Positions 1-8,720 of a DNA stretch of 64,000 bases are shown here, piece by piece (within the stretch, counting starts at the first letter, position 1; each line of letters starts with the position of its first letter). The stretch comes from Micromonospora gifhornensis (GTDB lineage Bacteria > Actinomycetota > Actinomycetes > Mycobacteriales > Micromonosporaceae): positions 62,001 through 126,000 of the forward strand of contig NZ_BOPA01000021.1 of the NCBI RefSeq assembly GCF_016863515.1, read 5' to 3'. Below the pieces are notes generated by a model that did not search any database, had not been told where the DNA came from, and worked only from the letters and a program-made list of their open reading frames with translations. The translations under genes were made by a program, and so were the position numbers.

Positions 1-1083
1 CAGCAGCAGGGCCAGGGCGGTGAATCCCCGGTCCGGCAGGTTCTCCGTGATGGTGGAGTAGACGAAGGAGATGAAGACCGCCTGGCGGTCGGGCTGGATC
101 GTCCCGGTGTCCGCCGAATCGGTGATCAGCTGCGCCTCGATGCCGGTCATCCGGGGCGCCGGAACGTCGAGACGGCTCTCCCACACCATGGGGCTACCCA
201 CGTGGTCGCGGAGGTTCCGCCCGACGCCGGGCAACTCCCGCACCACCTCGATGCCGTGCTGGCGTAGGTGCTCGGGGGCACCGATGCCGGAGAGCATGAG
301 AAGGTGCGGGGTGCCGAAGACACCGGCGGAGAGCACGACCTCCTTCTCGGCCCGGATGACGCGCCGCTGGCCGTCGCGGACGTACTCGACGCCGACCGCC
401 CGGCCGTTCTCGATGACGATCCTCGTCACCAACGCGTCGGTGATGACCCGCAGCGACGCGGAATCGGCGACCGGTTGCGCGTACGCCCGCCATGCGGTCA
501 CCCGCTCCCCCCGGTGAAGGGTGGCCTGCGCGTAGCTCGCGCCCCGGCTGTCCTCGGCGTTGTAGTCGTCGTTGTAGGGGTGTCCGGCCTGAACAGCCGC
601 GTCGACGAAGGCGGTCACGAGCGGGTCCGGGTCGGTGTTGTGGTGCACCCGCAGCGGCCCGTCGGTGCCTCGGCCGGCCCGGCCCGGTCCGTCGTAGTTC
701 TCGATCCGACGGAAGTACGGTTCGACCTCCCGCCACGACCAACCGGTGGCACCGGCGGCGGCCCACGCGTCGTAGTCGCTTCGCGCGCCGCGGACGTACA
801 GCATGCCGTTGAGGATCGTGCTGCCGCCGAGACTCCGGCCGCGAGGCTGGTAGAGAACGCGGTTGTTGGCGTGCGCCTGCGGCACTGTGGACAGCTTCCA
901 GTCCACCTCACTGGCGAACAGGGCTCCCGCCCCGAACGGGCTGCCGATCTCGGGCCGTCCGTCCGTCGGGCCGGCCTCCAGGACGGTGACGCGATGTCCC
1001 GCGTCGATGAGCCGCCGGACGACCACCGAGCCGGCCGTGCCGGCACCGACGACGACCACGTCACTGCTGTCGATGTTTGTCAC
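1..1083 (-). CDS. GMC-family FAD-dependent oxidoreductase (partial, 3' end outside window)
   Basis: Oxidises alcohols or related substrates with FAD, as in the choline dehydrogenase/glucose oxidase family. Translation from the GTG at 1083 gives an N-terminal Rossmann motif (VVVGAGTAGSVV), then the GMC signature region (GRSLGGSSTILNGMLYVRG) and a second signature-like stretch (GVFGTPHLLMLSGIGAPEHL). About 361 codons are present and the frame is open to base 1, so the catalytic His C-terminal domain is missing. A GGGGGA ribosome site lies just before the GTG, and the upstream LLM oxidoreductase gene ends 15 bp away on the same strand, so the two probably form one operon. The substrate is unknown. 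Confidence 0.9.
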   Translation of the reverse strand, partial: MTNIDSSDVVVVGAGTAGSVVVRRLIDAGHRVTVLEAGPTDGRPEIGSPFGAGALFASEVDWKLSTVPQAHANNRVLYQPRGRSLGGSTILNGMLYVRGARSDYDAWAAAGATGWSWREVEPYFRRIENYDGPGRAGRGTDGPLRVHHNTDPDPLVTAFVDAAVQAGHPYNDDYNAEDSRGASYAQATLHRGERVTAWRAYAQPVADSASLRVITDALVTRIVIENGRAVGVEYVRDGQRRVIRAEKEVVLSAGVFGTPHLLMLSGIGAPEHLRQHGIEVVRELPGVGRNLRDHVGSPMVWESRLDVPAPRMTGIEAQLITDSADTGTIQPDRQAVFISFVYSTITENLPDRGFTALALLL

Positions 1084-1098
1084 TGTTCCCCCGTCTGG

Positions 1099-2226
1099 TC
1101 AGTTGTTGATCGGTTCGGCACTCGATCCGGGCGTCACGGTCGTCCCGTGTCCGCCCGTCGTGCCGGGGTAGGTGGTCGCCGGGACGGTGAGCTCCCGGCG
1201 GAGAACTGGGGCGACCTCGGTGGCCAGCCGCTCCACCGACGCGAGCAGTTGCCCCTGCGGCATCCCGCCGAAGCCGATGTGCAGCAGCAACCGGCTGATC
1301 CCGTACGCCTCGTGGTAGGCCGCGACCTTGTCGATGACCTCCTGGGCGCTACCGACGACGAGGGCTCCCCGTGGGCCGGTGAAGGCGTCGAACTTCTCGG
1401 GCGTGAGCACGAATCCCTGACCCCGCTTGTGGTTGTTGTCGCGGAATCCGGCGGTGAAGTACGGGTACATCGTCCGCCGCGCCTCCTGGCTGGTGCTGCC
1501 GACGTAGCCCTGCACGCCGACCCCGACCCGCAGGGTGGCCGGGTCGTGACCGGCCTGTTCGGCTGCGCGTCGGTACAGCTCGGTGATGCCGGCGTGACCG
1601 TCGACGGTGCCGAGCAGGACGCCGAGCATCATGGGCAGCCCACGGGCACCGGTCTGGGCGGCGGAGGCCGGGGTTCCGCCGACACCGACCCAGACCGGCA
1701 GTTCGTCCTGCAGGGACCGGGGTGCGATGTCGGCCTCCTGTAGCGGCGCGCGGAAGCGCCCGCCCGACCAGCTGAGCGGGTTGGTCTCACGGATCCGCAG
1801 CAGCAGGTCGAGCTTCTCCCGGAACAGCTCCGCGTAATCGGCGAGGTCGTAGCCGAACAGTGGAAAGGACTCGGTGTACGACCCGCGGCCGGCGATGATC
1901 TCGGCACGGCCACCGGAGAGCAGGTCCAGGGTGGCGAACTGTTCCCAGACGCGGACCGGGTCCTCGGAGCCGAGCACGGTGACGGCGCTGGTCAAACGGA
2001 GTCGACTGGTGTGTTCGGCCATCGCCGCCAGCACCATCGGCGGCGCCGTCGCCACGAAGTCCGAGCGGTGGTGCTCCCCCACGCCCAGAACGTCCAGGCC
2101 GCCCTGGTCGGCGACCCGGGCGAGCTCGACGAGACTCCGCAGGTGCTGGCGCGGCTCAGGCAGCCGGCCGGTGGCCGGGTCGGCGGTGAGCTCCCCGAAC
2201 GTGATCAGCCCGATCTCAAACGACAT
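1099..2226 (-). CDS. LLM-class flavin-dependent oxidoreductase
   Basis: A 375-residue luciferase-like monooxygenase that would use reduced FMN or F420 on an unknown substrate. The N-terminal LITFGELTADPATGR, the VGEHHRSDF segment and the AGRGSYTESFPLFG phosphate-binding region are typical of the family and support the ATG at 2226. GGAGAGAAGG precedes this ATG. It is the first full gene of an operon with the GMC oxidoreductase, an arrangement suggesting a two-step oxidation. Its start overlaps the end of a 19-codon ORF with a strong ribosome site. Confidence 0.92.
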   Translation of the reverse strand: MSFEIGLITFGELTADPATGRLPEPRQHLRSLVELARVADQGGLDVLGVGEHHRSDFVATAPPMVLAAMAEHTSRLRLTSAVTVLGSEDPVRVWEQFATLDLLSGGRAEIIAGRGSYTESFPLFGYDLADYAELFREKLDLLLRIRETNPLSWSGGRFRAPLQEADIAPRSLQDELPVWVGVGGTPASAAQTGARGLPMMLGVLLGTVDGHAGITELYRRAAEQAGHDPATLRVGVGVQGYVGSTSQEARRTMYPYFTAGFRDNNHKRGQGFVLTPEKFDAFTGPRGALVVGSAQEVIDKVAAYHEAYGISRLLLHIGFGGMPQGQLLASVERLATEVAPVLRRELTVPATTYPGTTGGHGTTVTPGSSAEPINN

Positions 2227-2275
2227 CGTCGACCTTCTCTCCGGCCTGCCGGGCGACTACGGCGTGGTTGGTCAT
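2216..2275 (-). CDS. Putative 19-residue leader peptide overlapping the LLM start
   Basis: ATG at 2275 follows a near-perfect Shine-Dalgarno (GAGGAGGAAGAGCG) and encodes MTNHAVVARQAGEKVDDVV. It stops at 2216-2218, so its last 11 bases overlap the start of the LLM gene in another frame. The arrangement suggests translational coupling or a regulatory leader. The peptide has no Cys or runs of one amino acid that would suggest an attenuator. It may simply be a delivery ORF. Confidence 0.4.
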   Translation of the reverse strand: MTNHAVVARQAGEKVDDVV

Positions 2276-2313
2276 CGCTCTTCCTCCTCAGGTCATCCTG
2301 CTTCTCCAAACAA

Positions 2314-2343
2314 GTTATGCCGGACAGATATTCGGTGTTACAA
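2314..2343 (-). promoter_or_regulatory. Candidate promoter for the LLM-GMC operon
   Basis: On the minus strand TTGTAA (343-338) and CATAAC (319-314) are separated by 18 bp in a visibly AT-richer stretch, about 40 bp upstream of the leader ORF. Assignment by eye only. The rest of 2227-2659 holds no gene I can support apart from the leader; its right half should contain the subtilase promoter, which I could not pin down. Confidence 0.35.
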
Positions 2344-2659
2344 CATATGTCGCCCTCGACACACCGCTGCCGCCGGTGGGCTGCACCGGGCATGAGCGGA
2401 TCGAGCGCGCGAGAACCTCCACCGCCGGGCCTCGGCCCTCTGGCGACCACGAGGAACACCACCCCGCCGAGCTGCGTCGATGCGCGCCCGACCGGGTGAA
2501 GGTTCAGTGACGGAGCGAATTGTGATCTTCGCCTCAGTAATGAACCTTAACAAATGTCGAACAGTCGATTAACCATTCACCACTTGGGTGAGGACGCTGC
2601 CCGCAGGCGGGTCGCGACCAATCGTTGGAGCTCCATAAAGGAGCATTGAAAGGAGCCTC

Positions 2660-5600
2660 GTGGCTAACAGCACGAGCAGGAACAGGTGCCGAAGACTGGC
2701 GTTACCAGCGCTGCTCTTCGCCCTGGTCATCGGCGTCACAGGTGTCCCCGGATCGGCGGCACCCGCAGAGCCGAGGGATGACGGCAACGGCTACTTCACC
2801 GCCGACCGGACGGCCACTCTGGCCGGCGGGGCCGACCGTCGGCCCGGTGACAGCCGGGAGACCGGCCCGCAGGCGGCCGTGGACGAGGCCGGCACCGGCC
2901 TGTACATCGTCGAACTGGCCGAGGAGCCCTTGACCAGGTACGCCGGTGGTGTGTCAGGTCTGGCCCGCACCCGCCCTGAAGCAGGCGACCCAATCGACAC
3001 GACCTCGGCGCCGTCGCGGGCGTACCGCAAGCACCTCGACTCGCAGCGGACCGCCGTCGCCACCGCCGCCGGGATCCAGGTCAGCGCGGTCTACACCACC
3101 GCCTTCAACGGGTTCTCGGCACGACTGACCGCCCAGCAGGTGAGCACGTTGCGCGCGGACAAGCGGGTCCGGGCCGTCACCGCCTCGCAGGCGCTCGGCA
3201 CCCGTACGCCGTTGACGCCGGCCGCCCTCGCCACCCCGCCGTCCGGCACCCCGGCCGACGCGGACCAGCCGGAGGCGACCGGCGCCGCCGGCCCGCCGAC
3301 CAAGCCCGGCAAACCCGGCCCGCCGACCAAGCCCGGCAAGCCCGGCCCGCCGACCAAGCCCGGCAAGCCCGGTCCGCCGGTCAAGCCCGGCCCTGGCACG
3401 GGCGCGGGCATGGTGATCGGCGTCCTGGACACCGGCATCTGGCCGGAGAGCCCGTCGTTCGCCAAGCGGATGGCCGCCCCCTCGACCTGGCGGGGCACCT
3501 GCCAGACCGGCGTGGCCTTCGTGGCCGAGCACTGCAACGGCAAGATCGTCGGTGCCCGGTACTTCGCCGACGCGTGGGTCGCCATCCGAGGTTCGGTACC
3601 CGAGGGCGAGATGCTGTCTCCGCGCGACATGAGCGGGCACGGAACGCACGTCGCCTCCACCGTGGCCGGTCTCCCCCTGTCGAGCGTGACGATCGACGGC
3701 CAGCGCTTCGGTCCCGTCTCCGGCGTGGCACCGGACGCCCAGATCGCCGTCTACAAGGTGCTCTGGGCCGGTGCGGGCTACGACGCCGACATCATCGCCG
3801 GAATCGACGCGGCGATCGCCGACGGCGTGCAGGTGCTCAACCTCTCGATCGGCACCGAGTTCGGTGACTGGGAGGCCAACACCCCCATCGGCGTCGCCCT
3901 GCTCAACGCCTCGCTGGCCGGCGTCTTCGTCGCGGCATCGGCGGGCAACACCGGCATCGTGAGCGGAGCGATCAGCAACGCGTCGCCCTGGGTGACCACG
4001 GTCGGCGCTGCGGTGACGAAGCTCGACGAGGCCACCATCAAGCTGCACGACGGCACGAAGCTGGTCGGCAGCTCGCTGGACGCCATGCCCGGTGGCGGCC
4101 CGCGGCCCATGGTCTTCGGCGAGCAGGCCGGCTCGCTGAACCTGGGAGCCTCGTACTGCGATCCCGGCAGCCTCGACCCCGCCAAGATCAAGGGCAAAGT
4201 GGTCGCTTGCGCCATGTACGACATCTTCGGCGCCGCCGCCGAGATCAAGGCCAAGGGCGGGGTGGCGATGGTGCTCTTCGATCCGGCGGGCAACTACCGG
4301 ATCAACTCCATCTTCAACTTCCCGGTGATCTCCCTGCCGACCGCACAACAGGCCGGCAAGCTGTTCAACTATCTGATGCGCCACCCCACCACGGCGACGG
4401 CGTCACTGCACACCGGCGGTGACGGGTCCAGCCTCCCCGGCCTACCCAGCGTCGCGGACTTCTCCTCCACCGGCCCGAACCGCGTGGCCACCGGCGTACT
4501 CAAGCCGGACCTGGTCGCGCCCGGTTCGAACATCATCGCCGCGGTCGCACCGCCGGGGAACTTCGGACGGGAGTACGACGCGTACTCCGGCACCTCGATG
4601 GCCTCACCGTACGTGGCCGGAGCCGCAGCGATCCTGCGCGCCACGCACCCGGACTGGTCGCCCGGCGCGGTCGCCTCCGCGCTACGCACCACCGCCACCG
4701 ACACCGTCGGCACCAGCAGCCCCCTCGACCAGGGCAGCGGCCTGGTCGACCTGGCCCGGGCCACCGACCCGGGACTGGTCATCGAGCCGACGGCGGCAGA
4801 ACTGATCGAGTTCAGCGAAACGGCCGAACCCGACGGCAGCGAACTCAACCTGCCCGCCATCTCGCTGCGCGAGTACGACGGGACCCGCCCGGTACGCCTC
4901 ACCCGCACCCTGACCAACGTGGGCAAGACCCGCGAGACCTACCGGTCCTCGGTCTCCGGCCTGCCCGGCATGAAGGTCACCGTGTCACCGGCATCGGTGA
5001 CCCTGGCACCCGGTCAATCCGCCGCGGTGACCATCACGCTGAGCCGCGGCAGCGCACCCTGGGACCGCTACGTGACCGGGTCGATCACCTGGCGCGGCAA
5101 GGCCCACAGCGCCCGGATCCCGGTCGCCGCCCGTCCGTGGGGCATCACCCCCCGGTCGTACGGTGACGACGGGGAGGAGTTCGGTCGGATCACCAACGGT
5201 GCCTTCGGCTTCTTCCAGCCCGGGTTCACCGGGCCACTCGCCGGCCGCAGCACCGGTTACACGCCGATGCGGCGCGCGTCGTACTCGATGCCGGCCGGGG
5301 TCGTCGGCGGTGTCTTCGACCCGAACGCCACCGGAGTGAAGAAGGTCGACTTCACCGTGCCGGCGAACACCGCCGGCATCATCGTGCAGACCGACACCAC
5401 CAACCCGAACACCAACCTGGACCTCTACCTGTACAAGGGCGACACGCTGATCCACCGCAGCAGCGGCTCCTGGACCAGCGCGGAGCAGGCGTACAAGTTC
5501 ATGCCCGAGCCCGGCCGCTACACCGCGTACGTGTTCGCGCAGATACCCGGTGGCCCGGTCGTCGACTTCGAACTGCGCCACGCCATCATCAGCCGTAACG

Positions 5601-5785
5601 CCACGTACTCGGATGCCACCTTGACCCTGCCCTCCACCTCGCAGCGCGGCGAAAGCGTGTTCTTCACGCTGGAGCCGAACAAGCCGCTGGCCGAGGGCGA
5701 CGTCTGGGCGTACACCGAGTACCGCGTCAACGGCACGCCGGTCCCCGGCAACCTCGTCTACACCCGACAGAGTTTCTGGCCGTAA
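2660..5785 (+). CDS. Secreted S8 (subtilisin-like) serine protease with PA and Fn3-like domains
   Basis: Extracellular endopeptidase of 1041 residues. The GTG at 2660 follows AAAGGAG and begins an Arg-containing signal peptide with a hydrophobic core (LALPALLFALVIGV). An I9-type propeptide follows (about 75-180), then a linker with GPPTKPGKP repeated three times (about 213-245). The catalytic domain has Asp257 (GVLDTGIWPES), His327 (GHGTHVAS), oxyanion Asn430 and Ser646 (GTSMASPYVAG). The long gap between His and Ser contains a PA-type insertion. The C-terminal third is a fibronectin-III-like domain (LTRTLTNVGKTRETY) and a further beta-rich domain. The layout resembles cucumisin-type subtilases. 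It is monocistronic, with a hairpin terminator after the stop. Confidence 0.96.
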   Translation: MANSTSRNRCRRLALPALLFALVIGVTGVPGSAAPAEPRDDGNGYFTADRTATLAGGADRRPGDSRETGPQAAVDEAGTGLYIVELAEEPLTRYAGGVSGLARTRPEAGDPIDTTSAPSRAYRKHLDSQRTAVATAAGIQVSAVYTTAFNGFSARLTAQQVSTLRADKRVRAVTASQALGTRTPLTPAALATPPSGTPADADQPEATGAAGPPTKPGKPGPPTKPGKPGPPTKPGKPGPPVKPGPGTGAGMVIGVLDTGIWPESPSFAKRMAAPSTWRGTCQTGVAFVAEHCNGKIVGARYFADAWVAIRGSVPEGEMLSPRDMSGHGTHVASTVAGLPLSSVTIDGQRFGPVSGVAPDAQIAVYKVLWAGAGYDADIIAGIDAAIADGVQVLNLSIGTEFGDWEANTPIGVALLNASLAGVFVAASAGNTGIVSGAISNASPWVTTVGAAVTKLDEATIKLHDGTKLVGSSLDAMPGGGPRPMVFGEQAGSLNLGASYCDPGSLDPAKIKGKVVACAMYDIFGAAAEIKAKGGVAMVLFDPAGNYRINSIFNFPVISLPTAQQAGKLFNYLMRHPTTATASLHTGGDGSSLPGLPSVADFSSTGPNRVATGVLKPDLVAPGSNIIAAVAPPGNFGREYDAYSGTSMASPYVAGAAAILRATHPDWSPGAVASALRTTATDTVGTSSPLDQGSGLVDLARATDPGLVIEPTAAELIEFSETAEPDGSELNLPAISLREYDGTRPVRLTRTLTNVGKTRETYRSSVSGLPGMKVTVSPASVTLAPGQSAAVTITLSRGSAPWDRYVTGSITWRGKAHSARIPVAARPWGITPRSYGDDGEEFGRITNGAFGFFQPGFTGPLAGRSTGYTPMRRASYSMPAGVVGGVFDPNATGVKKVDFTVPANTAGIIVQTDTTNPNTNLDLYLYKGDTLIHRSSGSWTSAEQAYKFMPEPGRYTAYVFAQIPGGPVVDFELRHAIISRNATYSDATLTLPSTSQRGESVFFTLEPNKPLAEGDVWAYTEYRVNGTPVPGNLVYTRQSFWP

Positions 5786-5796
5786 CCATCAGCAGG

Positions 5797-5827
5797 GGTG
5801 GGGCGGTGCCGAGCGCACCGCCCCACC
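5797..5827 (+). terminator. Rho-independent-type terminator of the subtilase gene
   Basis: A perfect 13-bp stem, GGTGGGGCGGTGC pairing with GCACCGCCCCACC around a 5-nt loop, starts 11 bp after the stop codon. No clear U-run follows, as is common in high-GC actinomycetes. Confidence 0.8.
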
Positions 5828-5906
5828 ACCGTCAAGGACCGTGCCCCCGCCTTCATCGGTTGCGTCGAGCGCAGCTTCTCTGTCCTGCGTACGCCAGGAT
5901 GGTGGC

Positions 5907-6686
5907 ATGCTGCGATCGCCTCGTGCGCTTCTGTTGGACTTCGGTGGCGTCCTGGCCGACGCTCCGCGACAGTCACCGGCTCCACCGGACCTGGTCCGGC
6001 GGCTGGCCGACCTGGTCGGCGACACCGTGGCGGTCGCGCAGATCATCACCGATTTGACCGAGGGCAGCAGGGCGTACGCCAGGTGGCGCGACGACAGCGG
6101 CCACCTCGACGATCCCATCGAACTGCCCCACGCCCGGGTGTGGGCGGACTTCGTCACCCACTCCTGGCCCGCGCCGGCCCGCACGGCGGTCGAGGAGGCG
6201 GCGACCCCACTGGCGTACGCCTGGGCCTGGCGATCGGATTGGCAGGTCCGCCCTGGGATCCCGGAGGCGTTGCACGCCGCGGCGGCTGCGGGTCTGCCGA
6301 TGGCCGTGGTCAGCAACGCGCTCTGCGGGGCCGCGCATCGCGACTTCCTCGCGGCCGCCGGATTGTCCGACCTGTTCGCCGCCGAGTTCTACAGCGACGA
6401 AGCCGGACTCCGTAAACCCAACCCGCGGCTGGCCTGGTTGGCCGCCGACGCCATGGGCGTACCGATCGGAGAGTGCTGGTTCATCGGCGACACCGTGCAC
6501 CGCGACGTCGCCTGCGCCCGACGTGCCGGTGCCGCTGCCGCGATCCTCATGCGTTCCCCTCGCACCGACCACGAACCACCGCACCCCCAGCTGCGACCGG
6601 ACGCCCGCATCGACGACGGCCACGGCCTGCTCACCCTGCTGCACCAGAGCCGGGGAACGACAGGGGAAGCGTCGGCCCGAACGTGA
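5907..6686 (+). CDS. HAD-family hydrolase
   Basis: Haloacid-dehalogenase-like phosphatase of 259 residues. Motif I is LLLDFGGVLAD (nucleophile Asp, but Gly-Gly instead of the usual Asp at +2), motif II is VVSNAL, motif III is the LRKPNP Lys and motif IV is WFIGDTVHRDV. The ATG at 5907 is chosen because motif I starts ten residues later. CAGGAT ends 6 nt before it, compatible with a leaderless transcript. Substrate unknown. Convergent with the next gene, with a terminator hairpin between them. Confidence 0.85.
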   Translation: MLRSPRALLLDFGGVLADAPRQSPAPPDLVRRLADLVGDTVAVAQIITDLTEGSRAYARWRDDSGHLDDPIELPHARVWADFVTHSWPAPARTAVEEAATPLAYAWAWRSDWQVRPGIPEALHAAAAAGLPMAVVSNALCGAAHRDFLAAAGLSDLFAAEFYSDEAGLRKPNPRLAWLAADAMGVPIGECWFIGDTVHRDVACARRAGAAAAILMRSPRTDHEPPHPQLRPDARIDDGHGLLTLLHQSRGTTGEASART

Positions 6687-6748
6687 CGATGGGTCTACTC
6701 GGCCCCGCCAGGCGCCGACACCTCGGCGATGGTGCGGAACCGGACGCC

Positions 6749-6792
6749 GCAGCGTCGGCGGCGGCCTGCCCCGGGGCCACCGCCGACGCTGC
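6749..6792. terminator. Strong hairpin between convergent genes
   Basis: GCAGCGTCGGCGGCGG (749-764) pairs with CCACCGCCGACGCTGC (777-792), 15 of 16 positions, around a 12-nt loop. It lies between the HAD gene and the 3' end of the secreted repeat protein and can serve both strands. Confidence 0.7.
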
Positions 6793-6799
6793 CCCGCCG

Positions 6800-7888
6800 T
6801 CAGACCCGGGACGTGAAGGTGGCCAGGAAACGGTGCGGGGTGACCATGCCGGCGTTGTCGAAGCAGATCACGTCGACCTCGGCGTCAGTGGTGTACGACC
6901 AGGGTTGGGTGAGGTGGCAGTAGTTGCTGCCCGGCCCCTGCGCCACGACCTGGGCGTGCGTCTCCCTGACACCGAGCTGCGGGAAGGTCGCCAGAAAGCG
7001 GCCGGTGGGCGCCAGCGGCACCACCGTGTTGGCACCGACACCGGCCATCGAGTTGTCGTTGGTCGGTCCGCCGACGGCGGTACCCAGGTATCCGATGTAG
7101 TTCGGCGGGCCGAAGGAGCCGACCACCGACCGTCGGCGGTGGTACGAGAGGACGAAGTCGGTGTTGGTGAACGCGCCGGCCTGGTCGTAGCAGAAGACCT
7201 CCACCTGCACGTAGGTGCTGACCGGGCCCCAGGAGTTGACCTTGCATCGGCGGGGATTGGCGTTCGGATGCACGGCGGTGACCTGCACGTTGCCGGCGAG
7301 CAGGTCGGGCAGCCCCACCCCGGGCAGCCGCACCGCGTACTGGCCGACGCCGAACGCCCCGGCCGCGTTCGCCATGCCCGTGGAGTTGTACGACTGCGTC
7401 AACGCGCCGCTAGCCCACTGCACGTACGCATAGGAGTTGCCGGCCGGCAACACGCCCGAGCTGGTGGTCCAGAGCACGGTGAACGGAGTGTCGTCGGGTG
7501 CGCCGCCGGGCCGGTGGCACTGCACCTCAACGATCTGGTCGGCACCGGACTGGCCCCAGCGGACCACCTCGCAGTAATGCCCGCTCCGGTTCACCGGGGT
7601 CACGTGCGGCACGCCCCGCGGACCGGCGCCTACCTGCGGAAAGCGGACCTGGAACCGGCCAGGTGCAAGCTTGGCACCCTGGGCCCAGGCGGTCGGGAAT
7701 GCCGTCTTCCAGCTGCCCCACTGCCGGGTGGTGTCGAGCACGGTCCAGGCCGGCACGGTGGGGTTGTTGACGTAGGCGAACCCCCAACGGTCAGCGGTGG
7801 CGGCTGCGGCAGGTGCCGTCGGCATGAGTGCGCCGGCGGCGGCCAGGACCGCAGCCAGCGCTGTGCTGACGAGTGATCGGAGACGCAT
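6800..7888 (-). CDS. Secreted repeat protein of unknown function
   Basis: A 362-residue exported protein. The ATG at 7888 follows GGAGGAAC and begins a signal peptide (LVSTALAAVLAAAGALMP, cleaved near APAAAATA). The mature part is about four repeats of 80 residues with the pattern W/Y-V-x-W-A ... G-Y-x-V-R-x-P-G-V-G ... V-x-V-T-A-V ... C-x-V-x-W-G ... V-E-V-x-C-x-D-x-x-G. One Cys pair per repeat suggests a disulphide in each. Similar repeats are common in uncharacterised actinomycete secreted proteins. No catalytic motif is visible. Confidence 0.85.
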   Translation of the reverse strand: MRLRSLVSTALAAVLAAAGALMPTAPAAAATADRWGFAYVNNPTVPAWTVLDTTRQWGSWKTAFPTAWAQGAKLAPGRFQVRFPQVGAGPRGVPHVTPVNRSGHYCEVVRWGQSGADQIVEVQCHRPGGAPDDTPFTVLWTTSSGVLPAGNSYAYVQWASGALTQSYNSTGMANAAGAFGVGQYAVRLPGVGLPDLLAGNVQVTAVHPNANPRRCKVNSWGPVSTYVQVEVFCYDQAGAFTNTDFVLSYHRRRSVVGSFGPPNYIGYLGTAVGGPTNDNSMAGVGANTVVPLAPTGRFLATFPQLGVRETHAQVVAQGPGSNYCHLTQPWSYTTDAEVDVICFDNAGMVTPHRFLATFTSRV

Positions 7889-8064
7889 GTGTTCCTCCGT
7901 TCGACCGGAACATGACGCACAGGAGTGTGCGAGCTGTAACGACTGGGTCACAATCAGCAGCGCCAATGTTTCGGTGCCGTGAAACAATCACCTCCGGCAT
8001 GTATCAAAGTCGGTAATCGCGACTCCTGAACAGAAGCGCTGTTTCCACCGACTACCATCGACCG

Positions 8065-8577
8065 GTGCTCGATCCCGAAGCCGTCTTCGACGGAGCCGGC
8101 CCGCTGGAAGACCCGCTCACCGACGAGGTCCTGCGGTCGGTGCAGGCGCAGCTTGGGCGGCAACTGCCCACCGCGTACGTCGATCTGGCCCGTCGGCACA
8201 ACGGCGGCTCGCTCGCCCGTACCGCCCACCCTGCACCCAGCCCGACCTCATGGGCGGAAGACCACGTCGGCGTGGACATGCTCGCCGCGATCGGTCGAAC
8301 TGCTCGTTTCAGCTTGTGCGGCGAGTTCGGCAGCGCGTTCTGGGTCGCGGAATGGGGCTACCCCGACATCGGCGTCTACATCGCCGACTGCCCGTCGGCG
8401 GGCCACGACATGATCGCCCTCGACTACCGTTCGGCCGGCGAGCCGGCCGTCGTACACGTCGACCAGGAGTGGAACTACCGGATCACGGTCCTCGCCCCCG
8501 ACTTCGAAACCTTCGTGGCCGGCCTCGTCGACGAATCCGAACTCGAAGCGGAGGTCCGGGCGGATCCGACACCATGA
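8065..8577 (+). CDS. SMI1/KNR4 (SUKH) family protein
   Basis: A 170-residue protein. The N-terminal half (LGRQLPTAYVDLARRHNGGSL) matches the SMI1/KNR4 fold, and the later IALDYR and acidic C-terminal helix are also typical. In bacteria this superfamily often provides immunity to polymorphic toxins, but no toxin gene adjoins it. TACCAT ends 6 nt before the GTG start, so the mRNA is probably leaderless. It precedes the Ntn-hydrolase gene in the same direction. Confidence 0.8.
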   Translation: MLDPEAVFDGAGPLEDPLTDEVLRSVQAQLGRQLPTAYVDLARRHNGGSLARTAHPAPSPTSWAEDHVGVDMLAAIGRTARFSLCGEFGSAFWVAEWGYPDIGVYIADCPSAGHDMIALDYRSAGEPAVVHVDQEWNYRITVLAPDFETFVAGLVDESELEAEVRADPTP

Positions 8578-8720
8578 CCTCGTGGCTGCAGGACCAGCAC
8601 GCCCTCGGTGGGCGCCACAGGGTCACCGAGCGCGTCGGCGTCTGGCTGCAACTCGGGGTGTAGGCAGACGGACGGCCGGGTACCTCGCGCCCAACCCCTC
8701 ACCCCTGCCAGGAGGACCCC

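Noticed and set aside
3296..3394. Tandem repeat coding GPPTKPGKP that could look like a CRISPR or VNTR
   Set aside because: It is an in-frame Pro/Lys/Gly linker of the subtilase; there are no variable spacers. No CRISPR array was seen anywhere.
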